DNA of 64,000 nt from Hydractinia symbiolongicarpus (GCF_029227915.1 NC_079883.1:24180001-24244000), one strand, 5' to 3'. Numbered from the stretch's first letter, positions 24,935-37,500 are shown. The notes: generated by a model not told the origin, from the letters alone. Numbers and translations: made by a program.

Positions 24935-25018
24935 AACCTTGTCCCAAGGGCTCTTCTACGCCTGTGATACTCTGACAAGACAAAACAGCTCAATCAAAAG
25001 AACCCTGGGGACGAAGTT
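24935..25018. mobile_element. Miniature inverted-repeat element, CCTCGTtCCCAG family
   Basis: Left end AAACCTTGTCCCAAGGG and right end CCCTGGGGACGAAGTT are imperfect inverted copies, 84 bp overall. Same terminal motif as the elements at 6298, 58447, 59079 and 61139. Confidence 0.5.
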
Positions 25019-25917
25019 GATCGAAATGCTACATGTGCTGGCGTCAAGGTTAAGTTCAGAACAGGAATTATGATTTAATGTATGTTATATCAGAACAGCC
25101 TGGAACGTAATGGCTGCGCGCTGTATGGGAATCGCTTGATGTTTTACGTTAATATGCTAAACTTTTGTACACAATTTCACAATGTCTTAATTAAAAAAGC
25201 ATTTGAAACGTCACATATAGCAGCGAGGTTGTGCACAAAAAGAGAAGAATGTTTACGACATGCGAGAGCTTTGCATGCACATCAAGACCTCCTGTTTAAG
25301 ATATTTCAAAAGTATAACAAATCCAAGCCTCCAGAGCGAAAACCACCAAGTGAAATGGACCAGAGCGCAAAACGCGGGTTGAGAAACATTTTAAACTACC
25401 TGCTCTTTTTCTTGCTTCATATGCGCCCGTGTAAACTGACCGGCTACACAATTACAAAGAAAGCATTTTTTGCGATTTTCCGGTCGAAATCAGAAAAGTT
25501 ACGCCCCGCAAAAAGATTGATAGGCTATCCACGCAAGTTAATTCTCGCAATTTTATTTATTACGGAATTTATTTTATGAGATAATAAAATATATTTTATT
25601 ATATCACATTCATCTAAAAAAAATTATCGATTACCAAATAATATGTTTTCATGGTCGATGAAATTTTATTCTAACTTTAGAAGGCTATGTCAACTCCTAT
25701 GCCTGTCACAAAGTTAATTTTCGCAAAAAGTTTATTATTCGTGAAAAAAAGTTATTTCTCGATGTTGTGAAGTGAAAAATATTAGGAACTCGTCCATTTT
25801 GCGTGTATTTATTATGTGAGTTATGTTCTGCTGCGCGAAAGTTTCTTTCCGTGGATCTGGTAGAGGCTCCGCTTCGCGAAAAAGCTTCGCTTTGTACCAA
25901 AGCGTTTCTGTCTGAAG

Positions 25918-26865
25918 CCCTGGCGTTGTTCTGCCCGGATAATGAATATCCGGAATGATAATAATAAACATCGGCCTGATTAAGTACGGCAGCTTGCACC
26001 GGCTAAGAACAGGGCAGAAAATACATAATCAGGGCAACATAATCAGGACAGGCCGGCTTATTACTCAAAAAATATTATTTGGCACTTATAAAAGGGACAT
26101 ATAATCAGGGCAGGCCAGTTTATATACGACAGTGCAATATTATTTCTCATTTATTATAGAACGAACATAATCGGGGCAGGCCGACTTATGTATGACACAG
26201 TCAAATATTATTCGAAACTTATAGAACGAACGTAATCGGGGCCGACCGGCTTATGTATGGCATTTTTCTATTATTTCTCACTTATTATAGAACGCACATA
26301 ATTGGGGAAGGCCGGCTTATGTATGACAGTCAAATATTATTCCAGACTTATAGAACAAATATAATCGGGGCCGACCGCTTTTATATCATTCGTCATCACT
26401 TCTGACAAGCGAATAGCCCTGGTGGCAAAGTTGTTGTTGCTCTCAAATGAAACGAAATTTCGCGGCAAATACTAAATTTTGGGATTCGCAAGTTTAAGAA
26501 CTTTTCAAACTTAATTCCCGCAAAAAGAATAATTTAGGTTCCGTGAAATTTAGTTACTTCAAAGTATATTATGCTGAAATGTATTTACTACAAGATTAGT
26601 TTATACTAAGAATTACGTTGAGACTTTTTTCTTCCGCCATGTATAGTTTTTAGGGGTGTTCTATCTTCCAGAGAATGTTTAATTCACAAAAGTTCGAAGA
26701 AAATGCCAATCACAGCCTGCCTGGCCAGCCATTATATCAGCGTTCATAATTCGGTCACCACTACATAACAAGTGCAAAAAAACATAATCGGATCATGTGT
26801 ACATAATCCGGCTGTCCCGGTTGTAAACAGGCCGTTTTCGCAATCTGGGCAGAACAGCGTCAGGG
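25918..26865. mobile_element. Inverted-terminus element containing a ~62-bp tandem array
   Basis: The left end CCCTGGCGTTGTTCTGCCC is matched in inverted form by the right end GGGCAGAACAGCGTCAGGG (17 of 19). Between them lie about six imperfect copies of a roughly 60-66-bp unit (next entry) and further GGC(C/A)GG-rich sequence. No ORF is supported. No clear target duplication was found, so the boundaries are those of the inverted repeats. Confidence 0.55.
26018..26390. repeat. Tandem repeat, ~62-bp unit, about six copies
   Basis: The core phrase CATAATCGGGGCAGGCCGG recurs with changes at about 26036, 26100, 26168, 26230, 26298 and 26359. Each is followed by a TTATGTATGACAGTCAAATA-like spacer and an ATTATT stretch. 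Copies are diverged and have indels, so the array is not young. Confidence 0.75.
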
Positions 26866-28234
26866 TCAGGGTCTTCCCTACTCTAGTTTGCATTTCTTCC
26901 TTTGTGATTCTTTGGACTTTTTATTTTATCATAATACTATACACTTACATCAAAGGTAACATATTTAAACATGATGGTCCTAATGTTGTCAGATTTTCAG
27001 TCCCAGGAACAAGTCAGCAATCATGATTCCCTTGTTTGACCATAGTAATCTTTACTCTCTCCATCAAGTTTATGTTACACTTTAAAAAGTAGATAAATGA
27101 GAAAAGATTTGAGAAAGAAAATAATCCATGAAAATCTATAAATAATCTATAAATCCAAATATATATGCCACTCATTTTCCTCAACAGTTTCTGTTGAGGA
27201 AAATGAGTGGCATATATAATCTATGTTAATGATGTAAACCTGGATCTAAGTATTTATCAATGCAATGTAGAAATGTTTCTGATTTCAAAACTTTTGTGAT
27301 ATAGCCTAAAGGAGGTTTGCATCACAACTTTACTTTGGGTGTTTGCCCCTGTGGATATCCACCATAGGAGAGAAAAAAATAGTCTGTTTAAAAGTGTGTT
27401 GATGACAGAGGCCACCCTCAGAATATTTTTAGTTAGTATCATTCTAATTACAAAAAGGTTAGTCAGTTGGTTTGGTTTTTAATGAAAGGCTGTACATGTA
27501 GCTTTTATTCCAAGTTCCATTTTTGTCAAGTTGCATAGCAAATAAACCAGCACAGCCCCCATGCCTCTAACATGTTTTTTTTTGCCAATATGACACTCGT
27601 CTGCTTGTCCCAGACATCTTATTTTTTGCTGATGACCCAATAACTTGGTATCTGCAACTTGATTGCAAATTTGATTGCAAACCAACATGCGGATCCATTA
27701 TTATCATCATTTTTATCATTAGCAAAAAAATAAGTGTTATATTGGCAAAAAAATCATTTTAATCAATTTACCTTTAAACTATTTATACATTGATAATGCA
27801 CATCCCTTAACAGGTCTTACACTACTGCTGATTCATATGATGACAAAAAATGTCAAAACTTGCTATTACTTAAATATGACATCATAATTTATTCAGCATA
27901 ATTAAATCTGAAATTCTTTTAATTGGGATATCTTAGGAACGAAAAGGTCTTTTTTAAAAAAATTAAAGACTTGTTAACCCACTTTTTATGCTCTATAATA
28001 TAAGTCTAAGATATTTTATACCTCAGGTTCCCTTTAACACTTTGTTTTTCTTAAATGCAGTAACTGATTTGAGGAAATAAATCTATAGGACTTGTAATAC
28101 CAATTACCAATAATGCACTATAATACCTTTTGTCACTAGGAACAATCAAATAGATATGCAGTAAACTGATTATTTTGTTTCACATAAAAATCTAATATTG
28201 CACTTTGTGGATTTGACTAAATACGTTTTTTTAG
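26866..28234. other. Intergenic, no gene seen (one perfect hairpin)
   Basis: AT-rich sequence upstream of the Ser/Pro-rich gene. No coding exon recognised on either strand. It contains the 28-bp inverted repeat at 27160-27218. Confidence 0.4.
27160..27218. repeat. Perfect 28-bp inverted repeat with 3-nt spacer
   Basis: The arm 27160-27187 (contains GCCACTCATTTTCCTCAACA) is the exact reverse complement of 27191-27218; the loop is TTT. It is far longer than expected by chance. The tiny loop argues against a microRNA precursor. It could be a snap-back replication product or a collapsed inverted duplication. Confidence 0.9.
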
Positions 28235-28236
28235 AT

Positions 28237-29113
28237 ATGTATTTTAACCAAAATATACATCTGCCTTCTGAAGAAGTGTACTCCTCCTCTCCATCAAGTC
28301 ACATTGTACCATGCTCGCCCTTTCTGAATAATAGATCAAGATCTCCAGTACCATGTGTGCCAGACATTGATAGATTAAACAGGAGAAAAGCAGTAAGAAG
28401 TAGGTATATTTTATATTATTATATATGAAATTTACATGGTATAGTAAAAGTTTATTCTTAAATTATTGATTTGCAGGTCTTAGTCAAGATATACTACCAT
28501 CCCCAGTGTTATCTGCTCTGCAATCTTCTCAAACAGATTCTCAACCACAAAGACTTCCTTTCACTCCTATTGGTAACATGGTAGATCCAGCAGTCATAAA
28601 GAAACCAACTAATTTAACAACACCATCATTGGGTTAGTTTTTGTTGTTGCTGTCTGTTGTGTTCTTTTACCATTTGACTGATCTTAACAGTAGTTTTTTC
28701 AAAGCAACTTATCTTGTCTTTCCAAGCTATGCAATTTGTATAGTTTAATGTGTGTGTGTTTAGGAAAGAGGCTATTTGTTCATAACCAAAATATTTGGTG
28801 TTTTGTAAGCATTCAAAAAGTAGTTACAAAGCAAAAAATCTTTTTCAGAATAGTTATATGATAATCTTAACTATGAAAAATTAGATTTTTATGATTTGTA
28901 GAGCAAGTTGTGCCCAGTTGTTCACCATCAACTGTACAAGATGAAAAACCAGCCAATGGTACACAGCGTAAAAATGGTCGTAAATTGAAATTAGAGAAAT
29001 CCTTAGATGAGAAGCCACCTATACCGAAGAGACAAAATAGAAACTTGAAAGCAGCAAAATCACAAGAAAATGCAGAAATGAATCTCTTTCAAAGAGATGA
29101 TATTTTTGGATGA
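28237..29113 (+). CDS. Unrecognised Ser/Pro-rich basic protein, 176 aa, three exons
   Basis: Exons 28237-28399 (ATG two bases after an AG acceptor at 28233-28234), 28477-28632 and 28902-29113 (TGA). Phases join as 1, 1, giving 177 codons including the stop. The donor of exon 1 is taken as GTAGGT at 28400; the alternative GTAAGA at 28393 would lead to a stop in exon 2. The product has many Ser-Pro sites (RSRSPVPC, LPSPVL, CSPS), a Lys/Arg-rich middle (KNGRKLKLEKS, PIPKRQNR) and an acidic-aromatic end (LFQRDDIFG). This composition suggests a phosphorylated nuclear or cell-cycle protein, but no domain is recognisable. The true start may lie in an upstream exon. The next gene on the same strand starts 930 bp downstream. 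Confidence 0.6.
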
Positions 29114-30042
29114 CTTTATATTATTAGGCATATATTATGCAAAGCAGAGTATAGGTAGTTGTTTTTGTGCGTGATATAATTCTATTCGTTTTGGTATACT
29201 TTTAAAATGATATTTTATTCACAGCGTCAATGTGAGAAAGATGTGACAGTACTTTATTTGTAATGTATATTGTTCTTCTGTTATTTATTGTGAAGATTTA
29301 TGAAATTTTTTATATTTATTAGGGAAAACATTATTTATAAAGAGAGTTGTTTAATATTATTATTATTATTGGCTTATATTGTATTTAGACAAGACATTAT
29401 AAACTTTTAATCTTCTAATGAAATGTTTGGAACATATTGATTCCACATTTGATACAACTAACATGCTGTAATTTTTATTTATTTGTTAAAAAGAACATTA
29501 TTTACATTGAATTTTCCACACCTTTTTTCCCATTTGTGTTCACTATCTCACATTATCTCATAGTAAATTTTTGTTAGTGCTAATTTTCGTGCATCTGCCA
29601 CAAAAATCTTAAAAATGGTTGAAAATTATAAATTTTATACCCAAAAGGAGTTTGCCTACAAAAGTTCATGTAAGGCATTTTAAAATAAAATGTAGTTTTT
29701 TGGAGGTGCGGCCATAAGTGTAATTAAGTTATGTTTTTATTTCCTTTGAAAGGATTTCATACACCATTGCAAAATATAATCTCTTAATTCTCTGAATTCT
29801 AATAGTAAGAGGTGTGTTGGAATAGTTAGAGGGTGTGGGAAATTTTCCTGGGTGGCTAACAAGAATGTCCTGGCTGGAAAAATTTCACAAAATTACTAGT
29901 GGGGAAGACAATGTTGGAGTCTGGAGAGTACTTTTTATAACTCCTATTTTTCATAATGTAGTTTCAATACCTATTTAACTGAAAAGAGATTAATTCATAT
30001 TAACGGCATTTTTTATATCACAAACAGTTAGTATAAATTAAG
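29114..30042. other. Spacer between two plus-strand genes
   Basis: AT-rich, with no exon. It probably contains the 3' UTR of the Ser/Pro-rich gene and the promoter of the chromodomain gene. An ATT microsatellite lies near 29356-29372. Confidence 0.45.
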
Positions 30043-33000
30043 ATGGCAGATGAAGAAAATGCAAGTACTACTGCTGATGAAGAACAAATGCGTGTATGGC
30101 GAGAGCATTATGGAAATATGATTCCAGAAAAGATTGTTGACACCAAGATTGGAGAGGTATAGGCTTGCTTTAAAAAGCATTTACTTTTAAACTGTGATTA
30201 AAACGTTTATGAACAAAGACACAGTTAGTCAGTCAAATGTTTGTTTACATTTTCACAATATTTGCTTTAATTTCAGAATTATGTACATGAATTCACAACA
30301 TGAGTAAAAACAGGCCACTCCTTAAATTAGCTGAAAATTCAAAATCCTCATAAAATCGGAAATTTTGTTAAAATATTTCATTCATTTCCTAAAGTCTTTT
30401 ATTCTGTTGAGAGTCCTTATTTCTTTTTTTGACGTAATGTTTTATTTTTAGCTAAGTCTATGGTATACTTTAAAAACTAGTTTTTGCGAAAAGATATTTT
30501 TGGAAATGATGCATGTTTAATAAATGTTGAATGTAAAGTTTAATGCCTGCAAAATATTTCAGGACTCTAAATTTGCCAAAATACATAGTCAAGAAATTTT
30601 TTTAAAGGGCACAATTAGAGAAAATTTTATCATTTATACTGTTTATGCTAAATAACAAAGCCATTTACACTACACCTTTTTGTGTGATTTATTTAAAAAT
30701 CCCACAAGATTTGTTTTCACAAAAATTTATTTTTTTACTAATCACGCACTGAAAAAATGTACAAAAATTAATTTCTGCAAAATAGAATTTTTTGATTCAT
30801 GAAAATTAATTCCTACCAAAATTAGTTTCCTTAGGATGGACGAAGGCTAAATTTAAATACAATATCGATTAAATTGCAGGTATTATTAATTACGATCATG
30901 TGATGTTGTGTAAACAAGAGGGAAAGAAAAAACAGAAAAACAAAAGCAAGCTATCCTCTTCTGTATATTTTCTCTATTGTTTTTTTTTCTTTTTGAATCG
31001 AAACAATTAAAAAAATAAAGTTGTTTAAAATAATTAAAAAAATTATAAAGAATGGATTTGAATCTGAAAATCTTCAAGAACATAAAATAATTCATTGTTC
31101 CCTCAAGCAAAATGTTTTCTAAAATAATGTACAAGTTGTTACAACACATCCTTTTAATAATTCTCTTGAGAAGAAATAAATTTACTTTTAAAAATATGTG
31201 GCTAGTTACATTTAATAAGCAAATCATATTTCTTTATACACTTTGCTCTTTTGAAAGGTAATAACATAATTTCTCACACTGTTAAGAAACAGCTCAAAAT
31301 TAAAAAATTATTCATTTTTTTTCGCTATAATTTTTTTCACACCGTTACTTTTTCACTTGAAATTCCTGGATCGAAATTTTTAAGCCCCTGAGTTTACTTA
31401 TCTTGAGCACAATATTGTAGAAATTATAGACCCTGGGTTACTTATCCTGAGCACGATTGTGGAAATAACTGACCCTATAATGGTCAAGCAGGAGAAGGAC
31501 TAGCCTTGGATTACACACACTAGCTAAGCTGTTGTTTTTGCAGGATGGTCGGAGGTATTACAAAGTGCAATGGGCTGCATCAACAATGGAGCCATCCAAA
31601 AATTTCCTGGAAGCAGAATTGCTCATCAAGAAATATTGGGATCCAGTAGAAAAAAAACTCAAGCTTCCAAATAATGTAAGATTTTTTATGTATCTTGAAC
31701 GTTGAGTAGAATCCTGATATGATTTTTATATATCTATTTTTTTAAGAACAAGACCTCTTCAATAAACAACAGGGTTCATGTTGTATTTTTCATGTCTTTG
31801 TTGTTTTCAAAAAAAAAGCCGTGTGCATTGGTATTTTCAATTTTAATGCTTTCATTCTAGTGCAACATAGTTCAACTACAATTGTCAAACCAGCAAGAAA
31901 ACTTTGCTAAATTATTGTGTTTTTTTAGCCTTTATTTTATGTTACATTGGGATAGAAGGATGTTGTGATACCACCACTGGTACTTAGGGTTATCAAAGAA
32001 ACAAACAAACACGAAAACGCAATTTTCAGAATCTTTCGTTTCCATATCTTTTCCAGCAAGTTTCTCTATCTTGAACAAATTCCCTGGTCCATTCCTCACG
32101 TGTCAGAGATAGAGAGACTCTAACTAAATTGTTTTTTAATTTCACAAAAATTTTAATTTTTGAGATTTTTGGTCATTTTTTGATTTTTTAGTCGCCTAGA
32201 AAAACTGTAAAATACTTTCGTTTGTTAACTACAGATATTTTGAACACAATACAAAGGGTAATTAGAAATTTCGAAAACAAACCCTCTCTTTATTAAAGAA
32301 CTGGAGATATACCTTCTATTTAGTGCTCATTTCTGATATTTTTTGTTTGATTTTTGTACATGTAATTAATTTTTTATCTATTTTAGCTTGTTTCGTTTCA
32401 GGATAATCCAACAAATAGAGACGACGACCAAGGTGTGCATCATACATTTTTACTGCATTTAAAATAAATCTATGATGAATTTCTTCACAACATAGAAATA
32501 GAATTTGGCTAAATTAACGAAAGTTCCTTCAAAGTTCTCGGGGACTGAAATTAGAGAATTTAAGTCCAGATAGCTTGGTTGTAAGGTGGTTTAAATCTAG
32601 TTAAGTACTCGTGTACGAAGATAAAAAACAATTCACACGTATTTTGTAAGATAAAAATTTGTAAAAAGAAATTTCTAATACTAATTCTTTCTGTTTTTGT
32701 ATAAAACACATTTTATGGTGATGGCAAAGAATTGTGCAAACAAGTCTTTAGTCACGTCATTTGAATGAACTTTAACATTGATAGTGAGAAGAGTTAGAGC
32801 TGATTTAAAATATTTGTTAAGAAAGTATTTTCTTTTAGGTAATTCATCGAGTAATAGTTCTGAAATTACACCCTGTGAAAGTTCATCGAGTATTAACTCG
32901 AATGTTGCACCCTGTGAAAGTTCGTCGAGTAATGACCCAAAAGTTACGCCATGTAAAAATTTATCGAGTAACAACTCGGAAGTTACGCCCTGTGAAAATT

Positions 33001-34560
33001 CGTTGAGTAATGACTCAAAAGATACACCCTGCGAAAGAGTAAGTTTACATTGTGTTTTTACTGTATCCATTCAAGTTAACCAGTTTTGAATTGGAAACAG
33101 TTCTAGTTGCTATTTTTTTCCAAAGGCTTTTATTGTTAACTAGTCGATAAGGCCCGTGGAAAAATCCACTCAGGCGGGATAAAATTTTTGATGACGTCAG
33201 CAACCCATCCACTAAAATAAATTTAGAATTTTGTTTTCAAGTTCCCTCTATTGTGGAGAGCCTAAAGCGCTGATCAAGAAAATGTATATGATCGTGTGCT
33301 TTTGATGAGCGGTTAATGAGATATAAGGGTTTAAAAATTTTGCTGACGTCAGCAATGGCCCCGTCCAAACAGAAATTTTTTTTGTTGCCTTCATCGTATA
33401 GATCTTGAAACGCTGATCAAGAAAATGTATAGGATTTGTACTTTTTACAAACGGTTGCGGAGATATTAAGGTTTGAAGGTTTTTAGATGACGTCATCAAC
33501 CCGTCCATTCCGAAACGAATTTGGTGACCCAGGTTTGGGAAACTTACCCAAATTGTTCCTAGGTGGTCCCTAGTTACCCACGTGGTGAAAAATCATTGAC
33601 GTCGCCACCTCTTTTCCAAGTTATTTATTTAGCCTCGAAGTTTTAGGTGCACTGTAATGGCTTCATTAATTTAAGATATTGACGTTAAAGTAGTGTTATT
33701 GACGTCGCGCCGTAACGTCAGAAAAGTTAACATATTAGACATGCATTTTTCGGCAACATCAAAGGAAAATGAACACATTCCCTTTGCCTGTTACGGACAG
33801 ACACAGTCTCCGTATTATTATAAGATATTGATGTTGAATATCCTCTTATAAAGTTCTCTGCATTTTATATATATCTGCATATCCTAGTACCCTAACAGTC
33901 TACGTGAAATTTTAAGGTAGAAAAAAATTGGCGAGATTACCGAATTTGGGCCAAATATTTCCAAATTAGGTACTCTAAATTTAAAATAATTGACCAATTG
34001 AATCCATTTTAAATTTTAACAAAAATGATTAATTTCTTTAAAAACGTGTCGAATGCTCTCAAAAAATTAATCGATTATGGATGAATGAACTTGAGGTATA
34101 TTGCATTTTTGCATCTTTTTTTATAAACCATTAAAACCCACGCTAAATGTTTACCTAACGTCTTTTCAGTTTAATTGCCTGCTTCTATACGACAATAAAT
34201 AATTTGCGGGTTTTTATTTAGGTTACCTATGAAGAAAAACGAAGTGATGTAAACAAAAAAGATTTTCAACCAACCAGTGAAAGCGAAATAACAGACGACA
34301 TAAATAAGCAAGACAAAACAGCAGAAAATCAAGACAAAGACGCTGAACATTCCACGGAGACATCTGAATGTAGGGATACTAAAATAGAAAACGATTTAAA
34401 TATTTTAGACACAAAAAGCAAAGGCGAAAATTTTAGTAATACAAGAAAACGAAAAAATGATGAAATACAAAGAACTACTAAAATAAATAATACATGTCCG
34501 AATGATCTGCTGCAAGAGAAGCAACCCGAAGAAAAACGAACGAAAAACGCAGAAAGTTGA
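30043..34560 (+). CDS. Chromodomain-like protein with TPCE repeats, 271 aa, five exons
   Basis: Exons 30043-30156, 31544-31675, 32402-32432, 32839-33038 and 34222-34560 (TGA), all GT-AG; the 816 nt sum to 272 codons. Residues about 29-80 read as a chromodomain: EKIVDTKIG, then DGRRYYKVQW (beta strands), TMEPSKNFLEAELLIKKYW (the usual TWEP turn and C-terminal helix, with W replaced by M). Of the three aromatic residues that hold methyl-lysine in HP1, only the W of KVQW is obvious, so histone-mark binding may be altered. Residues about 94-159 are five imperfect 12-14-residue repeats ending TPCE/APCE/TPCK. The tail (160-271) is charged, with bipartite basic motifs (TRKRKND, EKRTKN), pointing to the nucleus. 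A specific orthologue is not recognised. Confidence 0.78.
32839..33038 (+). repeat. Tandem 36-42-bp coding repeats (TPCE units)
   Basis: Exon 4 of the chromodomain gene consists of five units of the pattern SSS-N-x-S-x-V-TPCE. Units are diverged at the DNA level but keep length in multiples of three, as expected if the array is translated. Confidence 0.8.
33140..33825 (-). mobile_element. Non-autonomous Helitron (686 bp)
   Basis: On the minus strand it begins TCTTATAATAATACGGAGAC after an A. It ends with a hairpin GTGGATTTTTCCAC followed by 11 nt and CTAG, then T. A 5' TC, a 3' hairpin plus CTRR and insertion between A and T without target duplication are the defining Helitron marks. It is non-coding and lies in the last intron of the chromodomain gene, opposite to the host gene. 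The 5' end matches the fragment at 15005-15330. Confidence 0.8.
33185..33510. repeat. Three ~150-bp repeats inside the Helitron, each with TGACGTCA
   Basis: The palindrome TGACGTCA occurs at 33192-33199, 33344-33351 and 33488-33495 with similar surroundings (GACGTCAGCAACCCATCC-like). Between them CGCTGATCAAGAAAATGTAT recurs at about 33269 and 33411. Spacing is 152 and 144 bp. TGACGTCA is the consensus CREB/ATF site, but the role here is unknown. Confidence 0.75.
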
Positions 34561-37500
34561 TAAAAAACGAAGGCAAATTTCTAGTGAATATGTTTATATT
34601 GTAAATATTATTATGTTTTTGTGCTGTTGTGTTTTATATATATGTATATGATTTTTGTTAATTTATGTGTTTTACTTAAATAATTATCTGCAGCGATGAT
34701 AAGCAGAAGGTGCTATACAACTTATTTTTACCAAACAAATCATATTTTCTTAATAGGGGATTCAAAAAAGAAAAAAGTGTACGCCAGTAACCAATCCTTT
34801 GACGTTAAATATTTGATATCGTGAAACCTCGATTTTTTGGACAACGGAAAAATTTTTAAACTGATTTGTTGTCTACATGCTTCAGTGATTGATGTTACGT
34901 AAATATAACATTTTTTATTTTGGCATTCAGGGCTGGGTGGGAGAAAGAGGTAACGTGTGGTCACACTTGTGGTGTGGTCACACTTTCAATTAACATAGCA
35001 AGATTTAATTGCTCCAAGTCGCGGCATTCTTAAGGTTCTTCTGCCAGGCATCTTTATGCGACAAAAAATGAAATCATTTTGCGGACTGGTAACCAGCCTT
35101 AGCCTTTTTCGCGAAAGTTTATTTCGCAAAAAAATTGAAATCGTTTATTCGTGGAAGTTTATTTCGCGAGATTTTGCTAATTTTTTTAAGTATTTTCGGT
35201 TAACGATTTTCACTTATCAAAAATTCAAAAAAAGCACTTTTGTTAATTTTTCTGTGTCCTTAAACCCCTTGTTTCCTATAACATTTCTAAAGCAATTTAA
35301 AAAAATATTTATATCGCGAAATCAATATCTTCATTCGCAATAGTTTATGTTGCGATTTCTTTTGCATTTACCAATTTCTGAAAGTTTATTCAAAAACTTT
35401 TGCGAGTTTTTGACCTCGAGAAAGTTTTGATACGCATATTATTGTGCTTATGGGCGGAAATCTGACTTTAAGCCTAGTTTTCACGGATCCAAGGGATAAA
35501 CCCTTATCAGAATTCAAGCCGGGGTCGACGAGCTCTCTACTGAAACGGCCTGGACGTTGCAATGAGAAAATGCGTTTCATCATCGCAACGACGTGGTCGC
35601 TTCGGTAGGAGTGGATATTTAAACGGCGTCGCCGCAGGCGATAAGAAAGTTGACGAAAAGGCGATAAATATAAAAACTTAATATTTTGTCGCCTTTTTCA
35701 AATGATTATTTTAAAAGAAATTCTGTCGAAATAATTCAAAGAATTCTTTGTTCCTTTTAAAATTATTAGTAGTAAGAGAAAGGAACAGTCGTGTAGCAAG
35801 ATAAGAGAGAAAATAAACCTAGCGTGCTTTTAAGGCTGTTTCACATTGCAGCAACATCTTGTAGAAAATAAATGTGACAGAAAATTGCCATATTAAGCCG
35901 GATTTCCATTAGACAAAACGTTAGCGCTTGCGCTTTTTATTTGAAATTATTTTGGAGCTTCAGCGTTGTCGCTTTACCGCCTTTGGTAGTTCGAAGTCTT
36001 CGATGGATTATAAAGAGAGAGAAAATGAGTGAAGTCAACCTCGTCCTTAATACTATTTTATTCCTAATTCCGCTATTCCGCTCTATTCTAAAACCAAATG
36101 CAGAGACACGTGATCGTTGTAGGTTTGTCCTATCGTGCTTATAAATTTTAAAAAAGAGGTTAAAAGAAGCATTCTGCAGACTGCAGGTTGTTCATTTGCA
36201 GCACAAAAGAAAATTAGAATTTACACGAATTCACACAACCGTTTATAAAAACAAAACAAGACGTTGTTTTAATTTTCTAAATCTAATTTTCTTAAATCTA
36301 AACAAATATTTTCTGTCCGTTTTACGTTTAAGAACTTCAGCTTTGTTCTATTCTGTAAATTATATAACAATTGGCGGCATGGTTATATATTGAGGACAAT
36401 TCCTCCGGGCATGCTTATTAGCTCGCGACCTTTATTAATAGCGATCAAAATTAATGGTGGTTTTATTATCTATAAACAAATGTATTCTGTAAAATACATT
36501 GTTTTACTGAAATAATTATGCGGCCACCTGGTTCGCGTTTGGTGTTCTTGTTGTTCGTAACACGTGCCTTATTGTTAAACTAATCAAATAATTTTGATCC
36601 CTTAATGTATTCGTCGTCATTTTTGTTCAATTATATTTGCGTTGCTATTCAGTGAAAAGAAAGTCCAACAAATAGATATTGAACGAATTTTTTAACATGC
36701 GTTTCTGTTTTGTTATTTTACGAAGATAATCAAAAAAGCAGTTTTTCTAATCGATTTTAAAGATATGGATGATACATTATTCATATTTAATAACGCAAAG
36801 AATTTTATTTTAAATGAGTTATGGTTGTTTTCCACACAACAGAGTAGCAAAAATAAAGAGAAAATAATATCCTGGAGGTATATATTGATAAACCTGAGGA
36901 AGATTTAATGGATTTTCGTATGACATAATGAATAAAGAAGAAGAAAAAATATGTTTTATTGATGGATTCCTTTGACGAGAAAAGCAGAAATATTTGTGCT
37001 AAAAAATTACATTCAGAAAACAAGAACGTACACACGTGTTTGATGTGTTTTGTAAAAATGTTTGTCTAGATTGCAGGCTCCAGATAAAATTTATTAGCTA
37101 AGGTTTTTTAATATATCTGCGAATGTCTCTTTAACAGTATATATAGACTTTTTTGAATGTTTACATTTTCTGCGGTAAGCCCTTTTGGCTCTAACAACTG
37201 CGTGACGGGCAGAAAGATGCGGGAAAATGTGAAATTCAAAAAGGTCTATCCACTGAAATTTTTTGTTTGTTTTTATGTCACAGGAGAATATTTTTGTAGG
37301 GGAAACTAGTCAGAAACTTAACTAATTACATTTTTAACAAAATTTTAATATTTTATTTAGTCATTGTGTGAATGTACGGGAATGTTTCTAACTAACCTAT
37401 TTAAATTGAATGATTGATTTATCTGTGGTTTTTATACTATTTTCTTTCTCCTTAATGGTGTATGCAAAAAAAATTATTCTTTATTATCATCAAGACAGGT

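Larger units (their letters stand above)
22999..25917. other. Intergenic, no gene seen
   Basis: No supported exon. Contents are a G-rich homopolymer tract (24012-24038), a tRNA-like SINE fragment (24606-24674) and a short inverted-repeat element (24935-25018). A 165-codon open frame at 25082-25579 (+) has no recognisable motif or splice context. Confidence 0.4.

Noticed and set aside
25082-25579. 165-codon plus-strand ORF
   Set aside because: No recognisable domain, composition like AT-rich chance translation, no splice or neighbour context; not called as a gene.
27160-27218. microRNA precursor
   Set aside because: The loop is only 3 nt and the stem is perfectly paired, unlike a typical pre-miRNA.
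32681-33070. Minus-strand ORF with GVTFESLLDEL-like repeats
   Set aside because: Antisense of the TPCE repeat exon of the chromodomain gene.
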